The notes under the pieces are model-generated. The model searched no databases and was not told the DNA's origin. It was given only the letters and a program-made list of their open reading frames with translations. A stretch of DNA of 64,000 nt, from NCBI RefSeq assembly GCF_001723305.1, contig NZ_LPWF01000033.1:1-64000 (forward strand), given 5' to 3'. Below, piece after piece: positions 35,331 to 45,360 of this stretch. This DNA comes from Methyloceanibacter superfactus. Its GTDB lineage: Bacteria; Pseudomonadota; Alphaproteobacteria; Rhizobiales; Methyloligellaceae. A program made the position numbers and the translations under genes. Positions within the stretch are counted from its first letter, which is position 1. Each line of letters opens with the position of its first letter.

Positions 35331-36764
35331 ATGGCGAAACAGGACGCGCCCGTCATCGTCTGGTTCCGCCGCGACCTTCGCCTTGCGGACAATGCCGCGC
35401 TCACGGCCGCCGTGAGATCGGGCGCGCCGCTCCTCCCCCTCTACATCCTCGACGACGAGACGCCGGGCGATTTTCGAATGGGCGGCGCGTCGCGCTGGTG
35501 GCTGCATGGGAGCCTCGCAGCGCTGAACGACAGTCTCGGCGGACATCTCGTGCTGCGTAAAGGACCGGCGGCGAAAACTCTCGCCAGCCTTCTCGACGAG
35601 ACCGGCGCGACCGCCGTGCATGCCTCGAAGGGTTACGACCCGTGGGACGCCGCCCTCGAGGACACGATCGCCAAGCTCTGCGACGGAAAAGGCGCCGCGC
35701 TTCATTTGCATCCCGGTGCGCTTCTCTTCGCGCCGGATTCCATTCAAACGGGAAGCGGCCAGCCCTATCGCGTGTTCACCCCGTTCTGGAAAGCCTGCCT
35801 CGCCGCGCCGGCGCCGGCCTCGCCGCTGAAAGCGCCGAAGCTTGAAAAATTCGCGAACGCCAAGAGCGAGTCTCTAAGCAGCTTCAAACTTCTGCCCACC
35901 AAGCCCGACTGGGCGGGCGGCTTGCGCGCCGCGTGGACGCCCGGCGAGGCAGCGGCGCAAGCGCAGCTCGCGGCGTTCATCGATGACGGAGTCGCGGGAT
36001 ATGCAAACAGTCGCGACAGCTTCGAGCCTGACGCGACCTCGCGCCTGTCGCCGCATCTTCATTTCGGCGAGATCAGCCCGAACCAGGCGTGGCATGCGGT
36101 GCGCTATGCGAGCGATGCGGCCCCGGGCGTGGCCCAAGGGGCGCAAGCCTTCCTGCGGCAGATCGGCTGGCGCGAATTCTCGCATCATCTGCTGCACCAC
36201 TTCCCTGCCATGGCCACGGCGCCGTTGCGGCCCGACTTCGCCGGCTTCCCATGGCGCAACGACGAGGCCTCACTCGCCGCGTGGCAGCGTGGAGAGACCG
36301 GGTACCCCATCGTCGATGCCGCCATGCGCCAGCTCTGGCACACGGGCTGGATGCCGAACCGCACGCGTATGATCGTCGCATCCTTTCTGGTGAAGCATCT
36401 GCTCATCCCCTGGCAGACGGGCGCGGCCTGGTTCTGGGACACGCTGGTCGATGCCGACCTCGCCAACAACGCCGCGGGCTGGCAATGGGTCGCCGGTTGC
36501 GGCACCGATGCAGCGCCCTATTTCCGCGTGTTCAATCCCGTGCTGCAGGGCCGGAAATTCGATGCCGGCGGCGACTATGTGCGGACCTGGGTGCCGGCGC
36601 TTGCGAACCTGCCCGCGCCCGACATTCATGCGCCATGGGAGACTCCCGACCTCATCCTGGCGCAAGCAGACGTTGCGCTGGGCGGCAACTATCCGAAGCC
36701 AATCGTCGATCACGCCGCCGCGCGGGCCCGTGCGCTGCGCGCTTTCGACACCATCCGCCGCTGA
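35331..36764 (+). CDS. phr: Deoxyribodipyrimidine photolyase (class I)
   Basis: Photolyase repairs UV cyclobutane dimers using light, with FAD and an antenna cofactor. The 477 residues comprise an N-terminal antenna domain (IVWFRRDLRLADNAAL) and an FAD domain with TSRLSPHLHFGEISP, REFSHHLLHHFP, GYPIVDAAMRQLWHTGWMPNR and the tryptophan-rich WFWDTLVDADLANNAAGWQWVAG. The ATG at 35331 is five bases after the macrodomain stop. The gene is intact. Confidence 0.95.
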   Translation: MAKQDAPVIVWFRRDLRLADNAALTAAVRSGAPLLPLYILDDETPGDFRMGGASRWWLHGSLAALNDSLGGHLVLRKGPAAKTLASLLDETGATAVHASKGYDPWDAALEDTIAKLCDGKGAALHLHPGALLFAPDSIQTGSGQPYRVFTPFWKACLAAPAPASPLKAPKLEKFANAKSESLSSFKLLPTKPDWAGGLRAAWTPGEAAAQAQLAAFIDDGVAGYANSRDSFEPDATSRLSPHLHFGEISPNQAWHAVRYASDAAPGVAQGAQAFLRQIGWREFSHHLLHHFPAMATAPLRPDFAGFPWRNDEASLAAWQRGETGYPIVDAAMRQLWHTGWMPNRTRMIVASFLVKHLLIPWQTGAAWFWDTLVDADLANNAAGWQWVAGCGTDAAPYFRVFNPVLQGRKFDAGGDYVRTWVPALANLPAPDIHAPWETPDLILAQADVALGGNYPKPIVDHAAARARALRAFDTIRR

Positions 36765-36905
36765 ACGGCGGCCAAATGACTCATGTCAGCACCCCCTGCG
36801 GCCATGCACCTCCTAGGCTTCTGGGTCAAAGCCAGGTACTCTGCCCGCAAGTGAATGAGTCGCCATCGAAGGCGGCCTTCTGACTGGGCAGGTGGGAAAC
36901 GAACG

Positions 36906-38291
36906 ATGTCCGAGCTCGACCCGCTACTTCTCTCGCGCATCCAGTTCGCCTTCACGATCTCCTTCCACATTATTTTTCCGTCCTTCACCATCGGCTTGGC
37001 CGCGTGGCTCATGGTGCTCGAGGCGTTGTGGCTGAAGACCGGCAAGCAGATCTATGCCGACATCTCCCGCCATTGGACCAAGATCTTCGCCGTATCCTTC
37101 GGCATGGGCGTCGTCTCCGGCGTGGTCATGTCCTACGAGTTCGGCACCAATTGGAGCGAGCTGTCGCGGCTCGGCGGCAACGTCATCGGCCCGCTCTTGT
37201 CCTACGAGGTGCTCACCGCCTTCTTCCTCGAGGCCGGCTTCCTCGGCATCATGCTGTTCGGCCGCGACCGCGTGCCGAAATGGGTGCATTTCTTCGCCAC
37301 CTGCATGGTGGCGGCGGGCACGGCCATCTCCGCCTTCTGGATTCTCTCCGCCAATAGCTGGATGCAGACGCCGCAAGGCTACCGGGTCGCCGCGGACGGC
37401 GTGCTCCATGTCACCGACTGGTGGCAGGTCATCTTCAACCCGTCCTTTCCCTACCGCTTCGCCCACATGGTGGCAGCCGCCTATCTCACCACGGCCTTCG
37501 TCGTCTCCGGCATCGGCGCCTGGTACATCCTGAAAGACAAGAGCGCGGCCCACGGCCGCATCATGCTCGGCATGGGCTTGAGCCTCATCGTCTGGCTCGC
37601 GCCGCTGCAACTCGTCATCGGCGACCTGCATGGGCTCAATGCGCGCGAGCATCAGCCGGCCAAGATCGCCGCCGTCGAGGCCCATTGGGAGACGCGCCGC
37701 GACGCGCCGCTCGTCCTGTTCGCCTGGCCCGACGTCAAGACCGAAAGCAATCTCTACGAGATCGCCATTCCCGATCTCGGCAGCCTCGTCCTCACCCATG
37801 AATGGGACGGCGAGGTGCGCGGCCTGAAATCCTTCCCGGTCGAGGACCGGCCCGACCCGGTCATTCCCTTCTTCTCCTTCCGCATCATGGTCGGCATCGG
37901 CTTCATCATGATCGCGCTGGGCTTCACCGGCGCGGTGCTGTGGCTCATGGGCCGGCTCTACACAAGCCGCTGGTTCTTACGCGCCATGGCACTCGCCTCG
38001 CCGCTCGGCTTTATCGCCGTGCTCGCCGGCTGGTTCGTCGCCGAGGTCGGTCGCCAGCCCTGGGTGGTCTACGGCGTGCTGCGCACCGCGGACGCCGTCT
38101 CGCCGGTGCCCGGCGGCAGCGTGCTCACCTCGATCATCCTGTTCGTGATCGTCTACGGCATCGTGTTCGGCGCCGGCGTCTACTACATGGGCCAGCTCGT
38201 GCGGCGCGGTCCCGGCCAGACGCCGCCCGTGCCGGAGAAAGACGAGGCGGACCTGTCCCACAGGCCCATGGCCGCAGCGGGAAATCCATGA
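36906..38291 (+). CDS. cydA: Cytochrome bd-type quinol oxidase subunit I (CIO type)
   Basis: CydA carries the haems of a cyanide-insensitive quinol oxidase. The 461-residue protein has haem-ligand His21 in FTISFHIIFPSFTIG, the acidic SYEVLTAFFLEAG, YRFAHMVAAAYL with a second ligand, and EVGRQPWVVYG. The region between helices that binds quinol is short, as in CioA-type enzymes. The ATG at 36906 is supported by the family N-terminus. cydB follows after 10 bases. The 140 bases upstream hold no gene. Confidence 0.94.
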   Translation: MSELDPLLLSRIQFAFTISFHIIFPSFTIGLAAWLMVLEALWLKTGKQIYADISRHWTKIFAVSFGMGVVSGVVMSYEFGTNWSELSRLGGNVIGPLLSYEVLTAFFLEAGFLGIMLFGRDRVPKWVHFFATCMVAAGTAISAFWILSANSWMQTPQGYRVAADGVLHVTDWWQVIFNPSFPYRFAHMVAAAYLTTAFVVSGIGAWYILKDKSAAHGRIMLGMGLSLIVWLAPLQLVIGDLHGLNAREHQPAKIAAVEAHWETRRDAPLVLFAWPDVKTESNLYEIAIPDLGSLVLTHEWDGEVRGLKSFPVEDRPDPVIPFFSFRIMVGIGFIMIALGFTGAVLWLMGRLYTSRWFLRAMALASPLGFIAVLAGWFVAEVGRQPWVVYGVLRTADAVSPVPGGSVLTSIILFVIVYGIVFGAGVYYMGQLVRRGPGQTPPVPEKDEADLSHRPMAAAGNP

Positions 38292-38301
38292 GGGTCGTGA
38301 G

Positions 38302-39336
38302 ATGACAGCCAACGCCATGGACATGAGCCAGCTGCTGCCGATCTTCCTGCCGCTCGTCTGGGCCGCGATCCTGGCGCTCGGCGTGTTCCTCTACGTGCTG
38401 CTGGGCGGCTACGATCTCGGCCTCGGCGTGCTGTTTCCGCTGGCCCCGTCCCATCGCGACCGCGACGCCATGATGGCCTCGGTCTCCCCCTTCTGGGACG
38501 GCAACGAGACCTGGCTGGTGCTCGGCGGCGGCGGGCTGCTCGCCGCCTTCCCGCTCGCCTATTCGGTGATGCTGCCCGCGCTCTACATCCCGCTCATTCT
38601 CATGCTGCTGGGTCTAATCCTGCGGGGCGTCGCCTTCGAGTTCCGCTTCAAGTCGAGCCGCTTCCGCTGGGCGTGGGATCTCGCCTTCGCCGGCGGCTCG
38701 ATTCTCGCCGCCCTCATGCAAGGCGGCGCCATCGGCGCCTTCGTCCAGGGATTCGCCGTGACCGACAATAAATTCTCCGGCGGCGCCTTCGACTGGCTGT
38801 CGCCTTTCTCGATGGTCACGGCCATCGCCGTGCTGTCGGGCTACGTCCTGCTGTCGGCGGGCTGGCTCATCATGAAGGCCGACGAGGCGCTGCGCGACTG
38901 GGCCTATAGCGTCGCCCGCTACGCGCTGATCGCGGTGACGCTGTTCATCGTCGTCTTTTCGCTGTGGACGCCGTTCCTCCATCCGGAGATCGCCGCGCGC
39001 TGGTTCTCCCCCGGCAACATGGTGATGTTCTCGCCCGTGCCGCTGCTCACCGCAGTCGCCGTTCTCGGCCTGTGGCGCGGCATTTCCACCCGCCAGCGCT
39101 ACGCGCCCTTCCTGTGGGGCGCCGCCATCTTCCTGCTCTGCTATATCGGGCTGGCGATCAGCCTGTTCCCCTACATCATCCCGCCGGACATCACGATCTG
39201 GCAGGCCGCCGCCGCACCCGACTCGCAGCTCTTCATGCTGTACGGCGCGGTTCCGCTCCTGCCGATCATCCTCGGCTACACGGCCTATTCCTATTACGTG
39301 CTGTGGGATGCGCCGGAGAGTGACGCCTACCACTAG
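38302..39336 (+). CDS. cydB: Cytochrome bd-type quinol oxidase subunit II
   Basis: The 344-residue partner of CydA has the landmarks YVLLGGYDLGLGVLFP, SPFWDGNETWLVLGGGG, ALMQGGAIGAFVQG and the C-terminal PLLPIILGYTAYSYYV. It has eight or more hydrophobic helices. It begins 10 bases after cydA in the same transcript. I found no small CydX-type subunit frame between its stop and the convergent NagZ-like gene. The short gap (6 bases) suggests shared 3' ends. Confidence 0.94.
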   Translation: MTANAMDMSQLLPIFLPLVWAAILALGVFLYVLLGGYDLGLGVLFPLAPSHRDRDAMMASVSPFWDGNETWLVLGGGGLLAAFPLAYSVMLPALYIPLILMLLGLILRGVAFEFRFKSSRFRWAWDLAFAGGSILAALMQGGAIGAFVQGFAVTDNKFSGGAFDWLSPFSMVTAIAVLSGYVLLSAGWLIMKADEALRDWAYSVARYALIAVTLFIVVFSLWTPFLHPEIAARWFSPGNMVMFSPVPLLTAVAVLGLWRGISTRQRYAPFLWGAAIFLLCYIGLAISLFPYIIPPDITIWQAAAAPDSQLFMLYGAVPLLPIILGYTAYSYYVLWDAPESDAYH

Positions 39337-39342
39337 GCGACG

Positions 39343-40505
39343 TCACCGCGTCCCGGCCAGGTCCTTCTGCTTCAGCCGCCGCTTGAGCAGCATGATCTTG
39401 CCGTAAGCCTGATGGATGCGGTTGCGCGAGATGCGCCCTTCGCACACGGCCTTGGCGATGGCCGCGTGCACGCGCTCGCCGAGGTCCGGGTCGCTCGCTT
39501 CCACATTGGAGAACACGATGATGTCGATGCCGGCGTTGATTGCCTTCACCGCCAGGTCCTCGCGCGTGTAGCCGCGCACCGCGCCCATCTCCATGTCGTC
39601 GCTGATGACGACACCGTGGAAGTCGATCCACTTTTTATTGCGCACGCCCGCACTGTCTTCGCCGACAGCGACGTGGGCATGCCTTCTATGTCGCTGAAGC
39701 GCGGATGGTAGAGATGCCCGATCATCACCGCGTCGAGCTTTCCTGATGCGGCAAGCCGGCGGTAGGGCTCGAGCTCCACCTCGCGCCAGGTCTCCGACAC
39801 GTCCGCCAGCGCTTTGTGACTGTCGACGCGGCTTGAGCCGTGGCCGGGGAAGTGCTTGGCCACGGGCACCACATTCGCCGCGCGATGCGCCTCGATGAAG
39901 GCGCCAGCCAGCGCCGTCACCGTATCGGGGTCGTCACTGAAGCTCCGCCCCCGCCCCCCGATCACCGGGTTGTGCGGATTGAGGTTGAGATCGACCACGG
40001 GGCCGAAATTCATGTTGAAGCCGGCATCGGCCAACTCCGCCGCCATCTTGTCGTAGAGACGCCGCGCCGCGCCGGGCACGGCGTAGCTCGGATTCCGCCC
40101 CACGGCCTGCGCCGAGGGATAGCGTGTGAACCCGTTCCAACTGTTGAGCCGCTGCACCTTGCCGCCTTCCTGGTCGACGGCGATGAACGGCCGCGGGTTG
40201 GAATGGGCGTTGCGCAAATAGGCGATAAGATTCTTCAACTCGCCCGCCGACCGGATATTCTCCGGGAACAGCACCACGCCGCCGATCAGGCCCTTGTTCA
40301 GCTGATCGCGCACGGCGATGACGCCGGCGTCCTTCTCGTCGTCGCCGGGAAACCCCACCATGATCATCTGCCCGATCATCGCCGACAGCCGGGGCGAGCC
40401 GCAGCCGCTCGGCAGCGGCGCGGCGCCAACCGCCGTCACGCTCGGCAGATGCAGCGGCGCGAGGAGGACGGCGAGGATAACGAGGAAGAAACGGGGGAAG
40501 GACAT
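39343..40505 (-). CDS. Exported family 3 glycoside hydrolase, NagZ-like, frameshifted
   Basis: The main part has a signal peptide (FFLVILAVLLAPLHLPSV), AVDQEGGKVQRLNSW, VAKHFPGHGSSRVDSH with the NagZ-type Asp-His pair, and MIGHLYHPRFSD. The end (WIDFHGVVISDDMEMGAV, INAGIDIIVFSNVEASDPD) is in another frame; an indel near 39645 joins them to about 387 residues. NagZ cuts N-acetylglucosamine from peptidoglycan muropeptides, normally in the cytoplasm, so the signal peptide is notable. A second, cytoplasmic nagZ may exist elsewhere. Confidence 0.85.
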
Positions 40506-40596
40506 GTGCCGGTGGGTTTAGGGACGAAATCTGCCGCGATTGTGAATAAACTCGGCCGCGGGTAAAGGACGAACGGGTCGCGGAGGGAAAGGCCCC

Positions 40597-41201
40597 ATGC
40601 ACAGTAGCATCTTGAGGTCCCTGTCAGGGGCATGCGTCGCCGTGGCGCTTCTTGCGGTCCCGGCCTTCGCCGAGCCAGAGGCTCCGGCCGAGGAGGAAGA
40701 TCCGGACGCGACGCTCGTTCAAAGCCTGTTGGGCAAGACCTATGACGGTGAGCTTCCCATCGAGGGCTGGACCGATTTTGGCGGCGGCCTCGTCTCGCCA
40801 CCAATCTATGTTCATCTCTATCGGCGCGAGGAGGACGGCACGTCCCTGGTGCTCACCAGCAAATTGTCGTCGGGAACCCACGAGGTGACCGATGCGCTGA
40901 TCATCTCCAAGCCGTGGAAGGCTACGCCATCTCCATCGCCTGCACCCAAGGCGACGACTTCACGCTGCGCTTCATCGGCGACGCAAGAGGCCCGGAGGAC
41001 AGGGAATGGTGGACCGAGGTCCGCCGCGCCTGGGCGATCGAGCTCCCACCAAAGCCCAAAGCCAAGGCTGAGACCGAGGCCGAGGCCGAGACCGCGTCCA
41101 AGAGTGAAGCCAAAGCGGAAGGCGACGCCGCCGAGCCCGCGCCCGGCAAGATCGCCAAGACCGACACCAAGGGCGTCAGGTGCACCAACCCGAACTGGTA
41201 G
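40597..41201 (+). CDS. Secreted protein of unknown function with Lys/Glu/Ala tail, frameshifted
   Basis: I recognise no family. The N-terminus is a signal peptide (SLSGACVAVALLAVPAFA) followed by EEEDPDATLVQSLLGKTYD and a beta-rich region with LVSPPIYVHLYRREEDG. The frame changes near 40918: the continuation VEGYAISIACTQGDDFTLRF, then a Lys/Glu/Ala-rich tail ending VRCTNPNW, is in the next frame. One missing base restores about 201 residues. It is convergent with nothing and lies upstream of the DUF1772 gene on the same strand. Confidence 0.65.
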
Positions 41202-41239
41202 AAGACTAAGAAGACCGCAGGGACGGGGAGGCCCCAGGC

Positions 41240-41740
41240 TTGGATCGACTCATATTCGTGCTGACACTCTTGGCGGCGCTCGGCACCGGACTGCTCGCCG
41301 GCAATTTCTTCGCCTTCTCGGCCTATCTGATGCGCGCGCTCGCCGGCCTCTCGGCCGAGCGCGGCATCGTCGCTATGCAGGCGATCACCGCGGCGATCAA
41401 GAGCCTCGCCTTCCTCGTCCTGTTCTTCGGCACCGCGGTGCTCTGCGCCGTGCTGGCAGGGCTCGCCCTTCTTACCTGGGGCGAGCCCGGCTCAGGCTAC
41501 CGCCTCGCAGGTACGTTACTCTTTCTCTTGGGCGCCTTCCCGGTGACCATGCTGATCCACGCGCCGCTCAACACCCGTCTCGCTGTCGCCTCGCCCGACG
41601 CCAAGGAAGGCCGCGATCTGTGGAAGCGGTTCCTGTCGTCTTGGGGCGCGTGGAACCATGTGCGCTCGCTCACCGCGTTTCTCGCTTGCGCCGCGCTGAT
41701 CCTGGCGCTCGCGGCAAGCGGCAACCCCTTCACCCACTAG
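41240..41740 (+). CDS. DUF1772 membrane protein
   Basis: The 166-residue protein has four membrane helices and the DUF1772 pattern: GLLAGNFFAFSAYLMRAL at the N-terminus, FPVTMLIHAPLNTRL and WGAWNHVRSLTAFLACAAL. Relatives are sometimes called anthrone oxygenase-like, but most have no known activity. The start is a TTG at 41240 behind GGGGAGG. It is convergent with the DUF1906 gene, with eight bases between stops. Confidence 0.83.
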   Translation: MDRLIFVLTLLAALGTGLLAGNFFAFSAYLMRALAGLSAERGIVAMQAITAAIKSLAFLVLFFGTAVLCAVLAGLALLTWGEPGSGYRLAGTLLFLLGAFPVTMLIHAPLNTRLAVASPDAKEGRDLWKRFLSSWGAWNHVRSLTAFLACAALILALAASGNPFTH

Positions 41741-41748
41741 CGCATGCA

Positions 41749-42940
41749 TCAGCGCGGGCAGACCGCGCTCCGCCGCGCCGCCTGGTCCTTGATATAGGTG
41801 GGCTTGTGCGCGAACGACCTCGACAGATTGTCGACCATGGTCCAGCCGTCGAAACGGCCGTCGTCGTCATAGTCCACGCGCACGAGGACGCCGTTGCTCT
41901 CGCCGACGCGCGCCGTGTTGGCGTAGCAGATCTGCGCCACGAGCCCACGCCCGAGACGCGGCTCGCACTCGATATAGGGACGGCCGCAATGGGCGGTGCT
42001 TGCCAGCGGTCCCGGCGGCAGCGCGCCGGTGGCGCGGATCAGCGCATCGCCGTTACAGGCGAAGCGGCGCTGATTGAAGATCGCGACCGTGCGCGCCTTC
42101 GGCACCGCATAAGGTCCTTCGCGCGTCCAGAAGCCGATCGACTGGCCGGCGAAAGCCGCGTTCTGGATGTCGGTGTCGAGCGGCAGCCCGCCTTTGCATT
42201 TGCCGCCGGCTCTCGCTGCGAACCAGCGCGTGTCGGTCCAGTTCTGGAAGAGATGCCACTGGCCTGAATTGTGGAAGGCCGTCGAGCCGCCGAAGGAGCG
42301 CGACGCCGACAGCCAGGTGAAATCGATCAGCCTGTGATGCTTGAGCAGCATGAGCGCATCGCCGCTGCCATAGGCCCCTACCAGATAACCGGCGCTGCGC
42401 AGATTGCGGTTCACCACCGTGAAATACTCGACCATCTTTTTGGCGGTCGCCGCGTCGCTGCGGTCGAAATTGAAGTCGACACCGAAATAGATGGCGGTGT
42501 TGGCGGGCTGGCCGAGCGCCCGGGCCTGCGCCACGGCGGCGCGTGAATCGAGCTCCGCTTCCGTCTTGGTCGAATGCGGCGGGCTCGCGGCCTTCGCGCA
42601 ATTGGCGTCCTTGAGCGTGAACAGCCGGCCGCGGCTGTCGAAGCTCTTGCCTTGGAACTTGTATTTGCTGCTGGAAAGATATTGGTAGATCGACAGCACC
42701 GCGAAGCCATGGTCGAGGATCGCGTCGATCTCGCTCCCCGGTTGCCCCGCCAGACCGTTGTCGATGAGCCGCTTGCCCCGCCATTGGGCGCAGCGGCCGA
42801 GATAGCGCCCGATCACCTCGACGCCGCCGCGCGCAGCTCCGGCAGATGCGGCATCACGTTGTGGGAGGTGTCGATGATGGCGATGCGGCCGGCATCGTCA
42901 TTGGCCGCAGCGCGAACGGCGCCAGCAGGAGCGTCATCAT
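41749..42940 (-). CDS. DUF1906 glycoside-hydrolase-like secreted protein, frameshifted
   Basis: The main frame has VIGRYLGRCAQWRGKRLI-type strands, NTAIYFGVDFNFDRSDA, GAYGSGDALMLLKHH and WHLFQNWTDTRW of the DUF1906 (Rv2525c-like) barrel, then a Cys-containing tail. The true N-terminus is split over two other frames: a hydrophobic signal (MMTLLLAPFALRPMTMPAA) near 42940 and IAIIDTSHNVMPHLPELRAAA before 42815. Two indels would join them. Family members act on cell-wall glycans or related sugars, but the reaction is not proven. It is downstream of the second acyltransferase gene. Confidence 0.75.
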
Positions 42941-43071
42941 CAGCAAAGCCGTGCCGTAACGGACCAAGTGCGCGAAATCCTCTTTCAGGAGCGAATCTGC
43001 CCCGAACGGGTGGTCGAATCGTGGCCAAGCTACAAGCCTGGACTCGAGGGTCAAGCCATTGAGCCCTCGCG

Positions 43072-43725
43072 CTATTCCCAGGCCGGCACCTTTTCGTCCG
43101 CCGCGAGCCCCGTCATCGCCGCCTCCAGCGCGGTGACGCAGGCCACGCGGTCGCCCGTCCCGTGCAGCGTCTCGCCGACGCTGACGATGCAATTGAACGG
43201 CACCGGCAGCATAGAGCCCTTGGGCAGCACCTTGCCGAGCCCGTGCATGAACACCGGGATGACCGGCACGTGCGGCCGCGCGCAGGCCAAATGCCCGATG
43301 CCTTTCTTGAAGGCTTGCAGGGCTTCCGGGGCGCCGCGCGATCCTTCCGGGAACAGCACGAGGATGTCGCCGCGGTCGAGCGCCGCCTCGCATCCCGCCA
43401 GCGGGTTGCCTTTTAGCCCGCCGCCCCGGACCACCGGAATGATGCCGATGATGTTCTTGGCGAACCAGCCGAACATGCCCGACGTGGCGAAATAGTCGGC
43501 CGCCGCGACGGGCCGCAGGCGCGGCAGCAATTTCAACGGCATCAGCGACATCAGCGCCAGCGTGTCGAGATGGGAATTGTGATTGGCCGCGAGCACGGCG
43601 GGGCCGTCCTTCGGCAGGCGCTCGCGGTGGCGCACCGTGAGACCGATCGCCACCAGGATCACCGCGCGCACCACGACCGCGAAGAACAGGAAGCGCAAGA
43701 CTCTGTTGAGCGGGCTCTGGTTCAT
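43072..43725 (-). CDS. Second 1-acylglycerol-3-phosphate acyltransferase-like protein
   Basis: The 217-residue protein has one N-terminal membrane helix, the catalytic NHNSHLDT motif (HxxxxD), [10 protein letters not shown] and [10 protein letters not shown]. It starts at an ATG at 43725, 10 bases after the CdsA-like gene. Together with that gene and the YnbA-like gene it forms a same-strand lipid-head-group cluster. The acyl acceptor is unknown; it differs from the plsC gene at 2.9 kb in motif and length. Confidence 0.88.
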   Translation of the reverse strand: MNQSPLNRVLRFLFFAVVVRAVILVAIGLTVRHRERLPKDGPAVLAANHNSHLDTLALMSLMPLKLLPRLRPVAAADYFATSGMFGWFAKNIIGIIPVVRGGGLKGNPLAGCEAALDRGDILVLFPEGSRGAPEALQAFKKGIGHLACARPHVPVIPVFMHGLGKVLPKGSMLPVPFNCIVSVGETLHGTGDRVACVTALEAAMTGLAADEKVPAWE

Positions 43726-43735
43726 GGGCCGCGCC

Positions 43736-44680
43736 TCATGGCGTGAAGAAATAGCGGAAGAAGTGGAAGAAAGCGGGCGCCGCATAGGTGAGGCTATCGA
43801 CCCGGTCGAGAATGCCGCCATGGCCGGGGATCAGACCGCCGGTGTCCTTGACGCCGAGATCGCGCTTCACCGCCGAGATGGTGATGTCGCCGAGGAAGCC
43901 GGCGATACCGAGCACGGCGCCGGCCAGCGCCGACCATTGCCAATTCATCGGCGTGAGATAGGGGCCGAGGGCCGCGGCCAGCAGCACCGTCGTCAACACC
44001 CCGCCGGCGAGGCCTTCCCACGTCTTCTTGGGGCTGACCAGCGGCGTCACCTTGTGCCGGCCGAACAGCTTGCCCCAGGTGTATTGCGCCACGTCGTTGA
44101 ACTGGGTGAGCACCACGAGGAAGAACAAGAGCCCGACGCCGCCGGCGACCGGGTTGTAGACCTCGCCCGAGACCAGCAGCATCGCCATGTGGCTCAGGCA
44201 GAACACGGTCAGCATCAGCCCCCAGGAGAGCGTGCCCACCGCGCGCAAGAAACCTTGCGTGTCGCCACGCAGCGCCATGAGCGCCGGGAAGAACAGGAAC
44301 ATCCACACCGGCACGAACACGATGAACATCGTGTACCAATCGTCCGCCGCCCAATAATACTGAATGGGAATGGCGAGATAGGCGAACAGCAGAAGGCCGC
44401 GGTCGATGCGCCGCGTCGGGATCAGCGAGAGATATTCCTTCAGCGCCAGATAGGAGATGAAGGCGAGGAAGACGATCGCCGCCGTCTGGCTCAAGACGAT
44501 CGCGAGCGTGAAGGCGCCGATCATCCACCACCACGACGCGGTGCGGTCGATCAGCTCGCTATAGCGGCCGGGCCACCGCCAGTGCAGAAACAGCACCAGC
44601 AGCGTGGCGGCGAGGAGCAGACCCCACACCCCGGCTGTGGCGACGACCACATGCTCCGGCAAGCCGAACATCATATTCAT
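43736..44680 (-). CDS. Phosphatidate cytidylyltransferase-like protein
   Basis: The 314-residue membrane protein belongs to the CdsA family and would make CDP-diacylglycerol or a related CDP-lipid. It has eight hydrophobic segments, [32 protein letters not shown] and the family signature [20 protein letters not shown], then DRVDS. It lies between the YnbA-like gene and the second acyltransferase, with gaps of about 10 bases. E. coli ynbB is a similar, little-studied homologue. A house-keeping cdsA is expected elsewhere. Confidence 0.88.
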   Translation of the reverse strand: MNMMFGLPEHVVVATAGVWGLLLAATLLVLFLHWRWPGRYSELIDRTASWWWMIGAFTLAIVLSQTAAIVFLAFISYLALKEYLSLIPTRRIDRGLLLFAYLAIPIQYYWAADDWYTMFIVFVPVWMFLFFPALMALRGDTQGFLRAVGTLSWGLMLTVFCLSHMAMLLVSGEVYNPVAGGVGLLFFLVVLTQFNDVAQYTWGKLFGRHKVTPLVSPKKTWEGLAGGVLTTVLLAAALGPYLTPMNWQWSALAGAVLGIAGFLGDITISAVKRDLGVKDTGGLIPGHGGILDRVDSLTYAAPAFFHFFRYFFTP

Positions 44681-44690
44681 GGCGACGGAC

Positions 44691-45301
44691 TCATTCTGCG
44701 CTGCTTTCGGCGACGATGGCCCGCGCGCGGTTGACGACGGTCACGGCGGACAGCGCCAGCAGAATGGCGAGGTAGACGCTCGACCATGATCCGGGCGCAA
44801 AGCCGATGCCGACCAGCACCGCCAGCAAGCCGAAGGCGAAGGCGCGGTCGCTCTTGCCGAGCGGCCCGTCATAGCGGCGTGGCGCCTTGATGAGAGGTCC
44901 GAGCGCGCCGGCCATCTCGGCGATGATGCCGGCCACCACCACAGTCGCCACGAGGCTCCCATCGATGCCGGGGATGAGCGCGAAGGGGAGATAGAGCATC
45001 GCGTCGGCGATGACGTCCGACAGCTCGTTGAGCACGGCGCCGCTCGTGCTCGCCTGGCCGTGCTCCTTGGCCATCAGCCCGTCAATGGCGTTGAGCGCCA
45101 TGCGGACGAACAGCGTGACCGGCAGCACCAGCCAGGGCAGGGCGGCGCCGGGCTGAAACGCCAGCCACGCGCCTTGAGCCGCGCTCACGCCAGCGCCGCG
45201 GCCGTGACCCCGTTGGCGGTAACGCCGGCGCGCACCAGCCACGCGGCGATGGGGCGCAAGCAGGCCTGAAACTTCGGCTTCAGATCGTAGATGGTGGCCA
45301 A
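44691..45301 (-). CDS. YnbA-like CDP-alcohol phosphatidyltransferase, frameshifted
   Basis: The active-site segment is DGLMAKEHGQASTSGAVLNE, then LSDVIAD: the usual AR pair is AK, and Asn replaces the third Asp of the family motif. The N-terminus (IYDLKPKFQACLRPIAAWLV) lies in another frame; one base missing near 45184 joins it at ALAVSAAQGAW. The start is a TTG at 45301 behind AAGG. The restored protein is about 203 residues with six helices. With the CdsA-like gene downstream it parallels E. coli ynbA-ynbB. Confidence 0.8.
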
Positions 45302-45360
45302 GCGGTCAGCCTTGCATCTGCCTTTGGGAAAAGCACCTGGAGAAGGTCACTCGAAGGAGG

